This document shows positions 1 to 8,447 of a stretch of 64,000 bases of DNA, one piece after another. A model generated the notes under the pieces. The model did no database searches. It worked only from the letters and a program-made list of their open reading frames with translations, and was not told the origin of the DNA. The stretch's first letter is position 1. Each line of letters starts with the position of its first letter. The position numbers and the translations under genes were made by a program. Source of the stretch: Shinella curvata (GTDB lineage Bacteria > Pseudomonadota > Alphaproteobacteria > Rhizobiales > Rhizobiaceae); NCBI RefSeq assembly GCF_022899935.1, contig NZ_JALJCJ010000002.1, positions 1 to 64,000 of the forward strand, read 5' to 3'.

Positions 1-97
1 GAAGACCGAGGAGCCGTCGGGCCGCAAGGCGGGCGTCAAGGTCAAGTCGGTGGCCGAGCTGGTCGAGAAGCTCAAGACCGAAGCCGGCGTGCTTTGA
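1..97 (+). CDS. etfB: Electron transfer flavoprotein beta subunit, C-terminal end (partial)
   Basis: Only the last 31 codons are inside the window, read from base 2, ending GVKVKSVAELVEKLKTEAGVL before TGA at 95-97. This Lys-rich tail is typical of the EtfB/FixA C-terminus. The stop lies 27 bases before the etfA start, with an AGGAG element between them, the usual etfBA operon order. EtfB binds AMP and helps EtfA pass electrons from flavin dehydrogenases to ETF:quinone oxidoreductase. The call rests on the tail plus the neighbour. Confidence 0.85.
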   Translation, partial: KTEEPSGRKAGVKVKSVAELVEKLKTEAGVL

Positions 98-124
98 TCC
101 GGACGATTTGAGGAGATTACGAAC

Positions 125-1054
125 ATGGCCATTCTTCTTCTGGCAGACCACGACAATGCAACGCTTTCCGACCAGACCGCCAAGGCGCTGACGGCAGCGG
201 CGAAGATCGGTTCCGACGTGCATGTGCTCGTCGCCGGTTCCGGCGCCAGGGCGGCCGCCGATGCGGCTGCAAAACTCTCGGGCGTGACGAAGGTGCTGCT
301 CGCCGACGATGCGAGCCTCGGCAACAATCTTGCCGAACCGCTGGCCGCGCTCATCGTGTCGCTGGCCGGCAATTACGATGCGATCGTCTCGGCTGCGACC
401 TCGGTCGGCAAGAACGTTCTGCCGCGCGTGGCAGCGCTGCTCGATGTCGCGCAGGTCTCGGAAATCGTCGAGGTGGTCAGTGCCGATACGTTCAAGCGTC
501 CGATCTATGCGGGCAATGCCATCCAGACGGTGCAGTCGACCGATGCGAAGAAGGTGATCACCGTGCGCACGGCGTCGTTTGCCGCTGCCGGTGAAGGCGG
601 TAGCGCATCCGTCGAGACCATCTCGGCCGCAGCGAACCCGGGCCTTTCGAGCCACGTCAAGGATGCGCTGTCTTCGTCGGACCGTCCGGAACTGACATCT
701 GCGAAGATCATCATCTCGGGCGGCCGTGCGCTGGGCTCGTCGGAGAAGTTCCAGGAGGTCATCCTGCCCGTCGCCGACAAGCTGGGTGCGGCCGTCGGTG
801 CCTCGCGTGCTGCGGTCGATGCGGGCTATGCGCCGAACGACTGGCAGGTTGGTCAGACGGGCAAGGTGGTCGCGCCGCAGCTCTACATCGCCTGCGGCAT
901 CTCGGGGGCGATCCAGCATCTGGCGGGCATGAAGGACTCGAAGGTGATCGTGGCGATCAACAAGGACGAGGAGACCCCGATCTTCCAGGTCGCCGACTAC
1001 GGTCTCGTCGCGGACCTGTTCGAAGCACTCCCGGAATTGCAGAAGGCCGTGTAA
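125..1054 (+). CDS. etfA: Electron transfer flavoprotein alpha subunit
   Basis: A 309-residue EtfA/FixB, normal length for the family. The N-terminal domain (about 1-185) opens [20 protein letters not shown]. The C-terminal FAD domain (about 190-309) carries [45 protein letters not shown] and [18 protein letters not shown], the segments that hold FAD. The start follows a GAGGAG site at 110-115. It accepts electrons from acyl-CoA, dimethylglycine or sarcosine dehydrogenases and reduces ETF:quinone oxidoreductase. purU downstream hints at use in N-demethylation, where released formyl/C1 units are handled by PurU; that link is inferred. Confidence 0.95.
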   Translation: MAILLLADHDNATLSDQTAKALTAAAKIGSDVHVLVAGSGARAAADAAAKLSGVTKVLLADDASLGNNLAEPLAALIVSLAGNYDAIVSAATSVGKNVLPRVAALLDVAQVSEIVEVVSADTFKRPIYAGNAIQTVQSTDAKKVITVRTASFAAAGEGGSASVETISAAANPGLSSHVKDALSSSDRPELTSAKIIISGGRALGSSEKFQEVILPVADKLGAAVGASRAAVDAGYAPNDWQVGQTGKVVAPQLYIACGISGAIQHLAGMKDSKVIVAINKDEETPIFQVADYGLVADLFEALPELQKAV

Positions 1055-1090
1055 GCACACACCTGTTTGATCTTCGCCTCCCAAGCGAGG

Positions 1091-1119
1091 AATGGCGCGG
1101 TCCAAAAGGTCGCGCCATT
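1091..1119 (+). terminator. Hairpin terminator after etfBA
   Basis: A 9-bp inverted repeat (AATGGCGCG at 1091-1099, CGCGCCATT at 1111-1119) with an 11-nt loop is followed by TTCT. It lies between etfA and purU. The short T run suggests incomplete termination, so some transcription may continue into purU. Confidence 0.5.
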
Positions 1120-1152
1120 TCTATGATATTCAAGGCCTTGGAGACACGCCCG

Positions 1153-2037
1153 ATGAAAAGCCACGTCCTGACCGTATCCTGCCAATCGACCCGCGGTATT
1201 GTGGCCGCGATCACCGGCTACCTCGCCGAAAAGGGGTGTTACATCTCGGACAGTTCGCAGTTCGACGACCTGGAGACGGGCCTGTTCTTCATGCGGCTGA
1301 CCTTCCTGTCGCAGGAAGGCGTGTCGGAGGAGGATATCAAGGCCGGTTTTGCGCCGGTTGCCAAGAAGTTCGCCATGACCTACCGCTTCAACGACAGCGA
1401 CGAGCGCATGAAGGTGCTGCTCATGGTGTCGCGCTTCGGCCATTGCCTGAACGACCTGCTCTACCGCTGGAAGATCGGCGCGCTGCCGATCGACATTGTC
1501 GGCGTCGTGTCGAACCACTTCGATTACCAGAAGGTCATCGTCAACCACGACATTCCCTTCCACCACATCAAGGTGACGAAGGAGAACAAGCCGCAGGCCG
1601 AGGCCCGGCTGATGGAGGTCGTCGAGCAGTCCGGCGCCGAACTGATCGTGCTTGCCCGCTACATGCAGGTTCTGTCGGATGCGGTGTGCAAGAAGATGTC
1701 GGGCCGGATCATCAACATCCACCACTCGTTCCTGCCGTCGTTCAAGGGAGCGAACCCGTACAAGCAGGCCTTCGAGCGCGGCGTGAAGCTGATTGGTGCG
1801 ACGGCGCATTACGTCACGGAGGATCTCGACGAGGGTCCGATCATCGAGCAGGACGTGGCGCGCATCACGCATGCGCAGTCGGCGGAGGACTATGTGTCGA
1901 TCGGCCGGGACGTGGAGAGCCAGGTTCTGGCGCGCGCCGTGCACGCCCATATCCACCACCGCACCTTCATGAACGGCAACAAGACCATCGTCTTCCCGCC
2001 GTCGCCGGGCTCATATGCGTCAGAACGCATGGGGTGA
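1153..2037 (+). CDS. purU: Formyltetrahydrofolate deformylase
   Basis: PurU hydrolyses 10-formyl-THF to THF and formate, balancing the C1 pool. The protein begins MKSHVLTVSCQSTRGIVAAI, the usual PurU N-terminus, so ATG 1153 is preferred to ATG 1123. That gives 294 residues, a normal length. An N-terminal ACT domain (about 5-85) precedes a formyltransferase-fold domain with VGVVSNH, the IINIHHSFLPSFKGANPY catalytic block (Asn and His) and GATAHYVTEDLDEGPII with its Asp. In many proteobacteria purU sits in glycine-betaine, dimethylglycine or sarcosine demethylation clusters that also carry etfAB. The demethylases themselves are not in this window. Confidence 0.95.
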   Translation: MKSHVLTVSCQSTRGIVAAITGYLAEKGCYISDSSQFDDLETGLFFMRLTFLSQEGVSEEDIKAGFAPVAKKFAMTYRFNDSDERMKVLLMVSRFGHCLNDLLYRWKIGALPIDIVGVVSNHFDYQKVIVNHDIPFHHIKVTKENKPQAEARLMEVVEQSGAELIVLARYMQVLSDAVCKKMSGRIINIHHSFLPSFKGANPYKQAFERGVKLIGATAHYVTEDLDEGPIIEQDVARITHAQSAEDYVSIGRDVESQVLARAVHAHIHHRTFMNGNKTIVFPPSPGSYASERMG

Positions 2038-2086
2038 GGACGATGTGCTGAACGATGGTTTCCTATGAGTTTCGGACCGGGAAAAC

Positions 2087-2983
2087 CTAGCCAGGCTCTG
2101 TCCGAGCAATCATTTGTTGAGATTGTCGATGAGCCTGCGCAATGGCCCGGAATTTCACGGACTGCCAGCGCGCGTAGTCGAGGAGCAAGGATGGGGAGAC
2201 CGACAGGTCGCCCTGATTGGCGGGAAGACTCCAGAGGAGCAATCCCTCCGCGCGGGCCCGCGAGAATATCCGCTGCACATGGCCGCGCGACAGGGTGTGG
2301 CGCGTCGAAATCTCGCTTGCATGAAGCGGCCCGAGACAGATCGGTTGGTCCACGCGCCCGGTATCCATCGGCAGGCGGCAGATCAGCTCATGCAGAATGT
2401 TGCTTCCCGATTCCGTGCGCACGAACAGGTCCACGCTTGCCGGTGGTTCGGCCCAGGCCGGATCGAAGACGAGGGCGCGAACCGCCAGCGGATGCATGCA
2501 GGCGAGACGGCGGGGATCCTCTGCAAGTTCTGAAACCCGTCTGCCGCCGTCCAGTCTGTCCAGGGCCGCGAGGTGGCTTTCCAGCCATTGACCGACAAGC
2601 GTTTCGGCATAGGGGCTAAGCTGCAGCGGCTTGATCCGCTTGTCCCTGCTGTCTTGCGGCACGAGCAAGCCATAGGCGCGCATTTCCGCGAGATGAGCCG
2701 TCAACGTATTCTTGCTGAAGCGCTGCTCCTGCGCGAAGAACTCGATGAGTGAGCCGGCGGTCAGTGGCGCGCGCGCCTCGTCGTGCTTTCGTTCGAAATG
2801 CAAGGCGATGATCGCCTGCGTTATGAGCCATTTCTGCATGCTGGCCACATAGCGCACGACCCTGGGTGCCGTATCGTGCATCGCAAGGAGTTGTTCGGCC
2901 GCATCGCGCAGAACGGCGAGGAATCGAGGATCGTGGTTTTCCATCATCGAATCGAAATGATCTATCCGTCCCGGAGGCTGCAT
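2087..2983 (-). CDS. Winged-helix transcriptional regulator, two HTH regions
   Basis: A 298-residue cytosolic protein with no signal or membrane segment. Residues about 70-120 (IEFFAQEQRFSKNTLTAHLA, then RAYGLLVPQDSRDKRIKPL) look like a MarR/PadR-type winged helix with a basic wing. A second HTH-like stretch lies near 220-260 (HASEISTRHTLSRGHVQRIF followed by RARAEGLL). The start follows AGGA six bases upstream. It is divergent from the autotransporter protease, with about 185 bases between the starts, so it may control that gene. It is convergent with purU. I do not recognise a characterised family. Confidence 0.6.
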   Translation of the reverse strand: MQPPGRIDHFDSMMENHDPRFLAVLRDAAEQLLAMHDTAPRVVRYVASMQKWLITQAIIALHFERKHDEARAPLTAGSLIEFFAQEQRFSKNTLTAHLAEMRAYGLLVPQDSRDKRIKPLQLSPYAETLVGQWLESHLAALDRLDGGRRVSELAEDPRRLACMHPLAVRALVFDPAWAEPPASVDLFVRTESGSNILHELICRLPMDTGRVDQPICLGPLHASEISTRHTLSRGHVQRIFSRARAEGLLLWSLPANQGDLSVSPSLLLDYARWQSVKFRAIAQAHRQSQQMIARTEPG

Positions 2984-3168
2984 CGTCGTCCTGTCGCGCC
3001 ATGCGTTATGGCATTCTATCGGGCCTGCCTACCAGCCGTGTTTTGCATCGTGATGTCACGGTAGCCACCGGTGACTCAATTTTGGGTGCACCGCCGCCCA
3101 AGCGGTTTCCTGTGTTGATCCGATTGTCCTGTTCTCGCTATGAGTGCGCAGACTTTTGGGGAAAGATC

Positions 3169-5139
3169 ATGAAATCAATCCTTTATCGCTTAAATACGTA
3201 CTGCGCCATCGTGCTGTTGATGGCCCCCTCTGTAAAGGCACAGGACTTCCAGGCTGAGTTCGACAGCCAGTGGGGCCTGCGGATGATCGGCGTCGACAAG
3301 GCGCTCGAAAAGGGCCTCGACGGCAAGGATGTCAAGGTCGGCGTGGCGGATACGGGCCTCCAGATCGGCGGCAAGCTGCATTCCGAGCTTGTCGGGCGAT
3401 ACCGGGGGCTCGGCATCGATGGCTTCGGCGGAAGCCTGGATGACACCGATGGTCATGGAACCCACGTTGCCGGGATCATTGCCGCGAACCGGGACGGAAA
3501 AGGCATGCTCGGCGTCGCCTCGGGTTCCGAGATCGTGGCCTTGCGGGCGCTTCTGGACGGTGCGTCCCTTGAAGAGCAGCAGATCGCGACGATAAACGTC
3601 TATCGTTACGCCTTGAAACAAGGCGTGCGCATCTTCAACGCATCCTATGGCTATCCGGGTCCGTTTACCGATTATAGCCCGGAAATCATCGAGTCTTTCG
3701 CCGCCGGGGAATTGAACGTCTATCGCGAGGTCGTCAATGCCGGTGGTGTGATGGTCGTTGCCGCGGGCAATGACGGCTGGGAGGAGCCCAGTGTTCCCGG
3801 CGCGCTGCCGGTGCTGTTTCCGGAATTGCAGCGCGGCTGGATGGCCGTCGCGGCCGTGAACCCGGACGTTGAGCTCGCATGGTATTCGCAGGGCTGTGGC
3901 GGCGGGGCGAAGTACTTCTGCATCTCCGCGCCGGGCGGTGACGAATTCTATGGTGAAGAAGGCCTGATCAATTCGACCTGGCTTGATGGAAAATATCTTG
4001 GCGAGCAGGGCACGTCGATGGCGGCGCCCCATGTCTCAGGCGCGCTTGCCATCGCCAAGCAGCTCTATCCGAATGCCAGTGAGCAGGAACTCGCGCAGCT
4101 GGTGTTTCAGACGGCGACCGATATCGGCGATGCCGGACTGGACGATATCTACGGCTGGGGCCTGCTCAATGTCGGCAACATGGTGACGACCCGTGAAGCC
4201 GAGGCCGGCGCTATTTACGCTCAGGCCGCATGGTCCCACGCAACGACTGTGAACCGGGTCGCCGATATCATCGAAAGCCATGCCGATCGGCCGGACCTGG
4301 ATCGCTACGGCTTCTGGCTGACCCCGTTCGCCGGTCGCACCGACCTTTCGCTTGGCAGCTCGGACCTTTCGGGCCAATTCACGACCGGCGGCCTCCTGGG
4401 TGGTTTCGACTATGCGATCGATGACCGATGGACTGCCGGAGCGGCAATCGGCTTCAGCCAGAACCGATTTGCGGCCGATAATGGCAACAAAGTCGAAGAC
4501 ACGTCCTATCACGCCGCGCCGTATATCGCCTATGAAAGCGATACTTTCTTCGCCGGCGCGACCATGGGTGCCAGCTTCTTTTCGAGCAAGACCCGCCGGG
4601 TCAGCGCACCGGGTATGGCGGATACGATCCTGGGCATGGCAGGTCTCGATATAGCCGGCGACCAGAGCGATCGCGCTTTATGGGCGACGGCGCGTGTCGG
4701 CAGGCACTTCGATCTCGAATCCGTTGACGTGTCCCCCTATGTGTTCAGCCGCGTCGCCCGTCAGCATCTCGGTGCTGTCGACGAAACGGGAACAAGCGTC
4801 CTCACGCTGAGGGCAGCGTCCGCCACGAACCTGACCGGTGACCTCGGTCTCGGCATGACGGTGCGTGCCAAGCCGATTGAGTGGAGCGACATCCTCGTGA
4901 CGCCTTCGCTCAACGTTGCCTACGGACGGCGCGTCGGCACGTTCAAACGGTCGGTCGAGCTTCTGGGGTCGTCGATCACAAGCAAGATCGACCCGTCGAG
5001 AAACCGGGTGGAACTTGAGGCCGATCTGCTGCTGACCGGTACGTCATCCGCTCTCGAAGGGAGGGTGACTTATCAGGCCGGAGTGAGCAGCGACGCCGTC
5101 AGCCACACAGTCTCGGCAAACCTCAACATGAAGTTCTGA
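3169..5139 (+). CDS. Autotransporter subtilisin-like serine protease
   Basis: ATG 3169 follows GGGGAAAGA and opens a signal peptide (MKSILYRLNTYCAIVLLMAP, cleavage near VKA/QD), so it is chosen over upstream in-frame codons; 656 residues. The S8 peptidase domain has Asp61 (GVADTG), His96 (DGHGTHVAG), an oxyanion Asn in VAAGNDG and Ser283 (GTSMAAPHVSG). From about residue 385 there is an autotransporter beta-barrel ending NLNMKF, with the terminal aromatic needed for outer-membrane insertion. It should be a type Va secreted protease. The passenger is short: essentially the protease domain with no long beta-helix stalk. Terminator downstream; regulator divergent upstream. Confidence 0.9.
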   Translation: MKSILYRLNTYCAIVLLMAPSVKAQDFQAEFDSQWGLRMIGVDKALEKGLDGKDVKVGVADTGLQIGGKLHSELVGRYRGLGIDGFGGSLDDTDGHGTHVAGIIAANRDGKGMLGVASGSEIVALRALLDGASLEEQQIATINVYRYALKQGVRIFNASYGYPGPFTDYSPEIIESFAAGELNVYREVVNAGGVMVVAAGNDGWEEPSVPGALPVLFPELQRGWMAVAAVNPDVELAWYSQGCGGGAKYFCISAPGGDEFYGEEGLINSTWLDGKYLGEQGTSMAAPHVSGALAIAKQLYPNASEQELAQLVFQTATDIGDAGLDDIYGWGLLNVGNMVTTREAEAGAIYAQAAWSHATTVNRVADIIESHADRPDLDRYGFWLTPFAGRTDLSLGSSDLSGQFTTGGLLGGFDYAIDDRWTAGAAIGFSQNRFAADNGNKVEDTSYHAAPYIAYESDTFFAGATMGASFFSSKTRRVSAPGMADTILGMAGLDIAGDQSDRALWATARVGRHFDLESVDVSPYVFSRVARQHLGAVDETGTSVLTLRAASATNLTGDLGLGMTVRAKPIEWSDILVTPSLNVAYGRRVGTFKRSVELLGSSITSKIDPSRNRVELEADLLLTGTSSALEGRVTYQAGVSSDAVSHTVSANLNMKF

Positions 5140-5147
5140 ACGCAGAG

Positions 5148-5171
5148 AGGCGGGATTCTCCCCGCCTTTTC
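5148..5171 (+). terminator. Rho-independent terminator of the autotransporter gene
   Basis: AGGCGGG (5148-5154) pairs with CCCGCCT (5161-5167) around a 6-nt loop and is followed by TTTT. It begins eight bases after the autotransporter stop. Confidence 0.8.
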
Positions 5172-5299
5172 CGACCGCTTGCATCGAGAAAACAATCTTT
5201 CGTCTTTGGAGTATTGTCACGCGCTCGAGTGATCGCGGCTGCCTTCAAGACGGCCAGCAGCCCAAAAGGTGGTGCTCATGAGCGCTTTTTTCCGACGGC

Positions 5300-6379
5300 G
5301 TGCACAAGGTAACCAAGGTCTTCACTATCACAGTCACGGATATCCTGGAGACGATCAGCGGCACGGCGAAGAACGACGTGCTCAAGGGTGGCATCGGCCT
5401 GGACCGTTTACTGGGGCTGGCCGGGAACGACACGCTGCTTGGCTATGCCGGCAACGACGTGCTGGAAGGCGGTGACGGCAACGACGTCCTGATCGGCGGC
5501 GCCGGTGCCGATCGCCTTCTCGGCGGCAACGGCAGTGACACCGCCTCCTATGCCGGCGCGAAGGCGGGCCTGGTGGCGAGCCTTGCCATGCCGTCGATCA
5601 ACACAGGCGATGCCAAAGGCGATACTTATTCCTCGATCGAGAACCTTACCGGCACTTTTCATGCCGACAAGCTGGTTGGCGATGCCAATGCGAATGTGCT
5701 GAATGGCGGCGCTGGCAATGACACGCTGGAAGGTGGCGACGGAAACGACCTTCTGATCGGCGGGGCCGGCGCCGACCGCCTTTTCGGCGGCAACGGCACG
5801 GACACCGCTTCCTATGTCGATGCAAAGGCGGTTGTCGTGGCGAGCCTTGCCGCCCCGTCGATCAACAAGGGCGATGCCGGCGGCGACACCTATTCGTCGG
5901 TCGAAAACCTCAGCGGCTCCTCCCATGCAGACAGGCTGACGGGTGACACCAAGGCGAACGTAATCGACGGTGGCGCTGGCAATGACCTGCTTTCCGGCGG
6001 GGCGGGCAGCGACCAGATCATCGGGGGGCTCGGCTTCGATGACCTTTATGGCGGGACGGGCAGCGATCGATTTGTCTTCCGGTCGGCAAAGGAGCTCGGC
6101 ACCTCGAAGACGGCGACGGACACGATCTTCGACTTCTCGCAGAAAGAAAAGGACGTGATCGATTTCGCTGCCATCGATGCCAATATCGGAAAATCAGGCA
6201 ACCAGGCCTTCAGCTTCATCGATACCGCCAAGTTCTCCAAAAAAGCGGGTGAACTGCGCTACGAGAAAACGAAGGCCAACACCTTCGTGTACGGGGATGT
6301 CAACGGCGATGGCACGGCAGACTTTGTCCTTCACATCGATGCGGTGCTTTCCCTGAAGCCGGGGGATTTCCTGCTATAG
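5300..6379 (+). CDS. RTX (hemolysin-type) calcium-binding secreted protein, start uncertain
   Basis: Up to 359 residues. Nonapeptide repeats of GGxGxDxLx type fill about 30-85, 130-165 and 210-255 (LEGGDGNDVLIGGAGADRLL and relatives). They alternate with two near-duplicate segments (GSDTASYAGAKAGLVASLAM and GTDTASYVDAKAVVVASLAA). The C-terminus (DRFVFRS, DTIFDFSQKEKDVIDFAAID, GDVNGDGTADFVLHI) is a serralysin-like C-terminal domain and type I secretion signal. There is no Sec signal peptide and no type I exporter nearby. The only in-frame start is GTG 5300, which has no good ribosome site. ATG 5278, behind AAAAGGTGG, would enter this frame if the T6 run at 5286-5291 were one base shorter. Confidence 0.75.
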   Translation: MHKVTKVFTITVTDILETISGTAKNDVLKGGIGLDRLLGLAGNDTLLGYAGNDVLEGGDGNDVLIGGAGADRLLGGNGSDTASYAGAKAGLVASLAMPSINTGDAKGDTYSSIENLTGTFHADKLVGDANANVLNGGAGNDTLEGGDGNDLLIGGAGADRLFGGNGTDTASYVDAKAVVVASLAAPSINKGDAGGDTYSSVENLSGSSHADRLTGDTKANVIDGGAGNDLLSGGAGSDQIIGGLGFDDLYGGTGSDRFVFRSAKELGTSKTATDTIFDFSQKEKDVIDFAAIDANIGKSGNQAFSFIDTAKFSKKAGELRYEKTKANTFVYGDVNGDGTADFVLHIDAVLSLKPGDFLL

Positions 6380-6748
6380 GGGCGTGGAAGTGCAGGTTTG
6401 GCCGATGGATCACAGCGTCGATCTTGCCGAATGCAGCAATGGCCGCCACTTCGCGGGGCGGCCAATGGCCATGCTCAGAGGTTTTCCTTGTAGAAGAGGA
6501 TCGGCATGGCCAAAGCGCCAGTTCGCCGGATCCGGTTCGTCACTGGATCATTTCCGTGTGCACGGGCTTGTGGCATTGTCGATGAAGGTGCCGGGCGACA
6601 CTTCGCGCAGACGGGGAAAACCGAAGATATAGGAGCCGTTCCGACCCCAATCCCTCGCGTCCTGACGATCCTCATCACATAGTTGCTGCTCGCTCTTCAT
6701 TTCGCTGTTTCAGCGCTTGTGAAGAGACGATGCTCCAGGAGAATGCCA
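6380..6748. other. Gene-poor stretch between RTX gene and small ORF
   Basis: About 370 bases without a convincing gene. A 7-bp inverted repeat (GGCCGCC 6441-6447, GGCGGCC 6457-6463) may be the RTX gene's transcription end, but no T run follows. Short open frames here show no family resemblance or good ribosome sites. Confidence 0.4.
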
Positions 6749-7078
6749 ATGAACACGAGTTGTCCCGTTCTTACCGTGGCGGAGAATCACTACGTCCAGA
6801 TACAGGAGAAGCTGGAGCGTGAGATGATGGCAACGATCTACGAGGCTATCGCGAAAGCCAGCGAGCAGGCCTCGCAGGAGATGCAGGCCGTCGAAATCGA
6901 TGTGCCTGCGCCCGCCCGCGAATACTTCGTCTCTGTCGCTCACCAGAAGCTGTTTTTGTTGCTCTGTGGCGCTGACACCGAGACCTTCGAGGGGGGCGAC
7001 CCCGAGATCGCCACCAATATAATCCAGAACGGTATGAACATCCGCGACCACTATTGGATCCGAAGGTCCGAGACGTAA
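6749..7078 (+). CDS. Small hypothetical protein
   Basis: A 109-residue protein starting MNTSCPVLTVAENHYVQIQE. ATG 6749 is preferred because AGGAGA at 6737-6742 is then six bases away; ATG 6743 would touch it. The middle (EKLEREMMATIYEAIAKASE) is probably a long charged helix. The remainder is mixed, with ETFEGGDPEIATNIIQNGMN near the end. No signal peptide, membrane helix or known motif was seen. It stands alone, convergent with the glycerate kinase gene. Function unknown. Confidence 0.5.
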   Translation: MNTSCPVLTVAENHYVQIQEKLEREMMATIYEAIAKASEQASQEMQAVEIDVPAPAREYFVSVAHQKLFLLLCGADTETFEGGDPEIATNIIQNGMNIRDHYWIRRSET

Positions 7079-7125
7079 CCTGACGGCCTCGGAAGACCGC
7101 CAGGTACGATGTGCTCGCCCCGACC

Positions 7126-8301
7126 TCACGCCGCCCTGTGGGGGCGGTTCCGCAGGCTCATGCCAACCATCACCATGCGCGCGGCGTCCTCCGCTGCCCG
7201 GGCCAGCAGTTTCGGTGCGGAGGAAATGGCGTCCTCCAGCGAGCAGGGACGGCTGAGGATGGACGCGAATGCATCGATGCCATGCTCGAAATTGAGCTGT
7301 ACGCCCTTGCCGAGCGTGCCGGCAAGCGCGATGACAGGGACACCCATGCCCTTTGCCCGCTGCGCCACCTCGGCCGGCACCTTGCCGAATGGCGTCTGCC
7401 CGTCGAGGCTGCCTTCCGCGGTGATGACGAGGTCGGCGGTCGCCATGAAGCGGTCGAGCTCCAGATATTGCATGACGATGTCGTAGCGCGGGTGCAGCTT
7501 GCCGCCGGCAAGACCGAGGATTGCCGCACCCAGCCCGCCGGAAGCACCGCCGCCCGGCGCCGAGCCGACCTCGATGCCTGTCGTGTGCCGGATGGCGGCG
7601 GCGTAGACTTCCATCGCGTCCGCGAGTATCTCGACCTGCGCCGGCGTTGCGCCCTTTTGCGGGCCGAAGACCCGGGCGACGCCGCGCTCGCCGAGCAGCA
7701 GGTTGTGCCAGTTGACGGCGGCATCGATGCGCACGGCATCAAGGCGTGGATCGCGGCCGGACATGTCGATGGATGCAAGGTCGGCGAGGGCCGCGCCACC
7801 GCGGGGCAGGGGTTGGCCGTTTTTGTCGAGCAGCCGTATGCCGAGCGCCTCGGCCATGCCGGCGCCGCCGTCGTTGATGCCACTGTCGCCGCAGCCGAGC
7901 AGAATGCGGCGAGCCCCTCGATCGAGGGCTGCGCGGATCAGCTCACCGACGCCGTAGCTCGTCGTCAGGCATGGATTGCGGCGGTCGCGCGGCACCAGGC
8001 TGAGGCCGGCGGCGGCTGCCATCTCGATGACGGCGGTCGGCTCGCTGCAACCGCCAAGGAAACCGAAATGCGCCGCGACCGGGTCATTGACCGGGCCGGT
8101 CACAGTGAGGGAATGGAGCGTGCCGCCGGTCGCCCTGACAAGGGCCTTGGTGAAGCCTTCTCCGCCATCGGCCATCGGCGCCTTCAGGATGGTGGCGCCG
8201 GGGAAGGCACGGTGGACACCGCGTGCGATGCAATCGGCCGCCTCGTCCGCAGAGAGGCTTTCCTTGAAACCGGAGGGGGCGACGAGAACCGTGAAAGCCA
8301 T
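7126..8301 (-). CDS. Glycerate 2-kinase (GarK/GlxK family)
   Basis: A 391-residue type I glycerate kinase that phosphorylates D-glycerate to 2-phosphoglycerate. Family blocks are MAFTVLVAPSGFKESLSADE at the start, PMADGGEGFTKALV, LGCGDSGINDGGAGMAEALG, GAAPAQ-like GATPAQVEILADAM, GGGASGGLGAAILGLAGGKL and VITAEGSLDGQTPFGKVPAE. ATG 8301 follows AAGGAACG and matches the conserved N-terminus, so the upstream ATGs are rejected. A GGAATA-N15-CGTT promoter lies 44-68 bases upstream, tying it to the neighbouring ECF sigma factor. The SLC13 transporter gene upstream could supply a carboxylate substrate. Confidence 0.92.
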   Translation of the reverse strand: MAFTVLVAPSGFKESLSADEAADCIARGVHRAFPGATILKAPMADGGEGFTKALVRATGGTLHSLTVTGPVNDPVAAHFGFLGGCSEPTAVIEMAAAAGLSLVPRDRRNPCLTTSYGVGELIRAALDRGARRILLGCGDSGINDGGAGMAEALGIRLLDKNGQPLPRGGAALADLASIDMSGRDPRLDAVRIDAAVNWHNLLLGERGVARVFGPQKGATPAQVEILADAMEVYAAAIRHTTGIEVGSAPGGGASGGLGAAILGLAGGKLHPRYDIVMQYLELDRFMATADLVITAEGSLDGQTPFGKVPAEVAQRAKGMGVPVIALAGTLGKGVQLNFEHGIDAFASILSRPCSLEDAISSAPKLLARAAEDAARMVMVGMSLRNRPHRAA

Positions 8302-8344
8302 GGGGCGTTCCTTTTCTGTTGTGACACTCATGTGACAAGGGAGG

Positions 8345-8369
8345 AACGGCACGCCGCACGATCTATTCC
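8345..8369 (-). promoter_or_regulatory. ECF-type promoter of the glycerate kinase gene
   Basis: Minus strand: GGAATA (8369-8364), 15 bases, CGTT (8348-8345). It is the same -35/-10 pair and spacing as at 10362-10386, 11243-11267 and 12220-12244, and on the plus strand at 12755-12779. Transcription would start about 37 bases before ATG 8301. Confidence 0.7.
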
Positions 8370-8384
8370 ATTTGCGACGAAAAA

Positions 8385-8400
8385 ATTTAGCCGGCTAAAT
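8385..8400. promoter_or_regulatory. 16-bp perfect palindrome, possible operator
   Basis: ATTTAGCCGGCTAAAT is a perfect 16-bp palindrome with a central CG, flanked by A runs. It lies 15 bases upstream of the -35 element of the glycerate kinase promoter and just beyond the SLC13 terminator. The symmetry and position suit a LacI-type operator, but it could also be part of the tandem terminator. Confidence 0.4.
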
Positions 8401-8423
8401 AAAAAAGACCGCCAGCGGCGGCC
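8401..8423 (-). terminator. Terminator of the SLC13 transporter operon
   Basis: On the minus strand GGCCGCC (8423-8417), loop GCT, then GGCGGTC (8413-8407) forms a 7-bp stem with one G-T pair. It is followed by TTTTTT. It lies 25 bases after the transporter stop. Confidence 0.75.
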
Positions 8424-8447
8424 GTTTCTTCCCGATCGGAGGAAGCG

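Noticed and set aside
997-1959. Long minus-strand open frame opposite purU
   Set aside because: Composition is His/Arg/Asp-rich shadow coding typical of the reverse frame of a GC-rich gene; purU on the plus strand is certain.
2866-3168. Longer N-terminus for the autotransporter protease
   Set aside because: It would overlap the divergent regulator and hide the clear signal peptide beginning at ATG 3169.
5284-5292. Programmed -1 ribosomal frameshift at T-TTT-TTC before the RTX gene
   Set aside because: A -1 shift leads to CCG ACG GCG and a quick TAA stop; the RTX frame needs a +1 shift or one T less.
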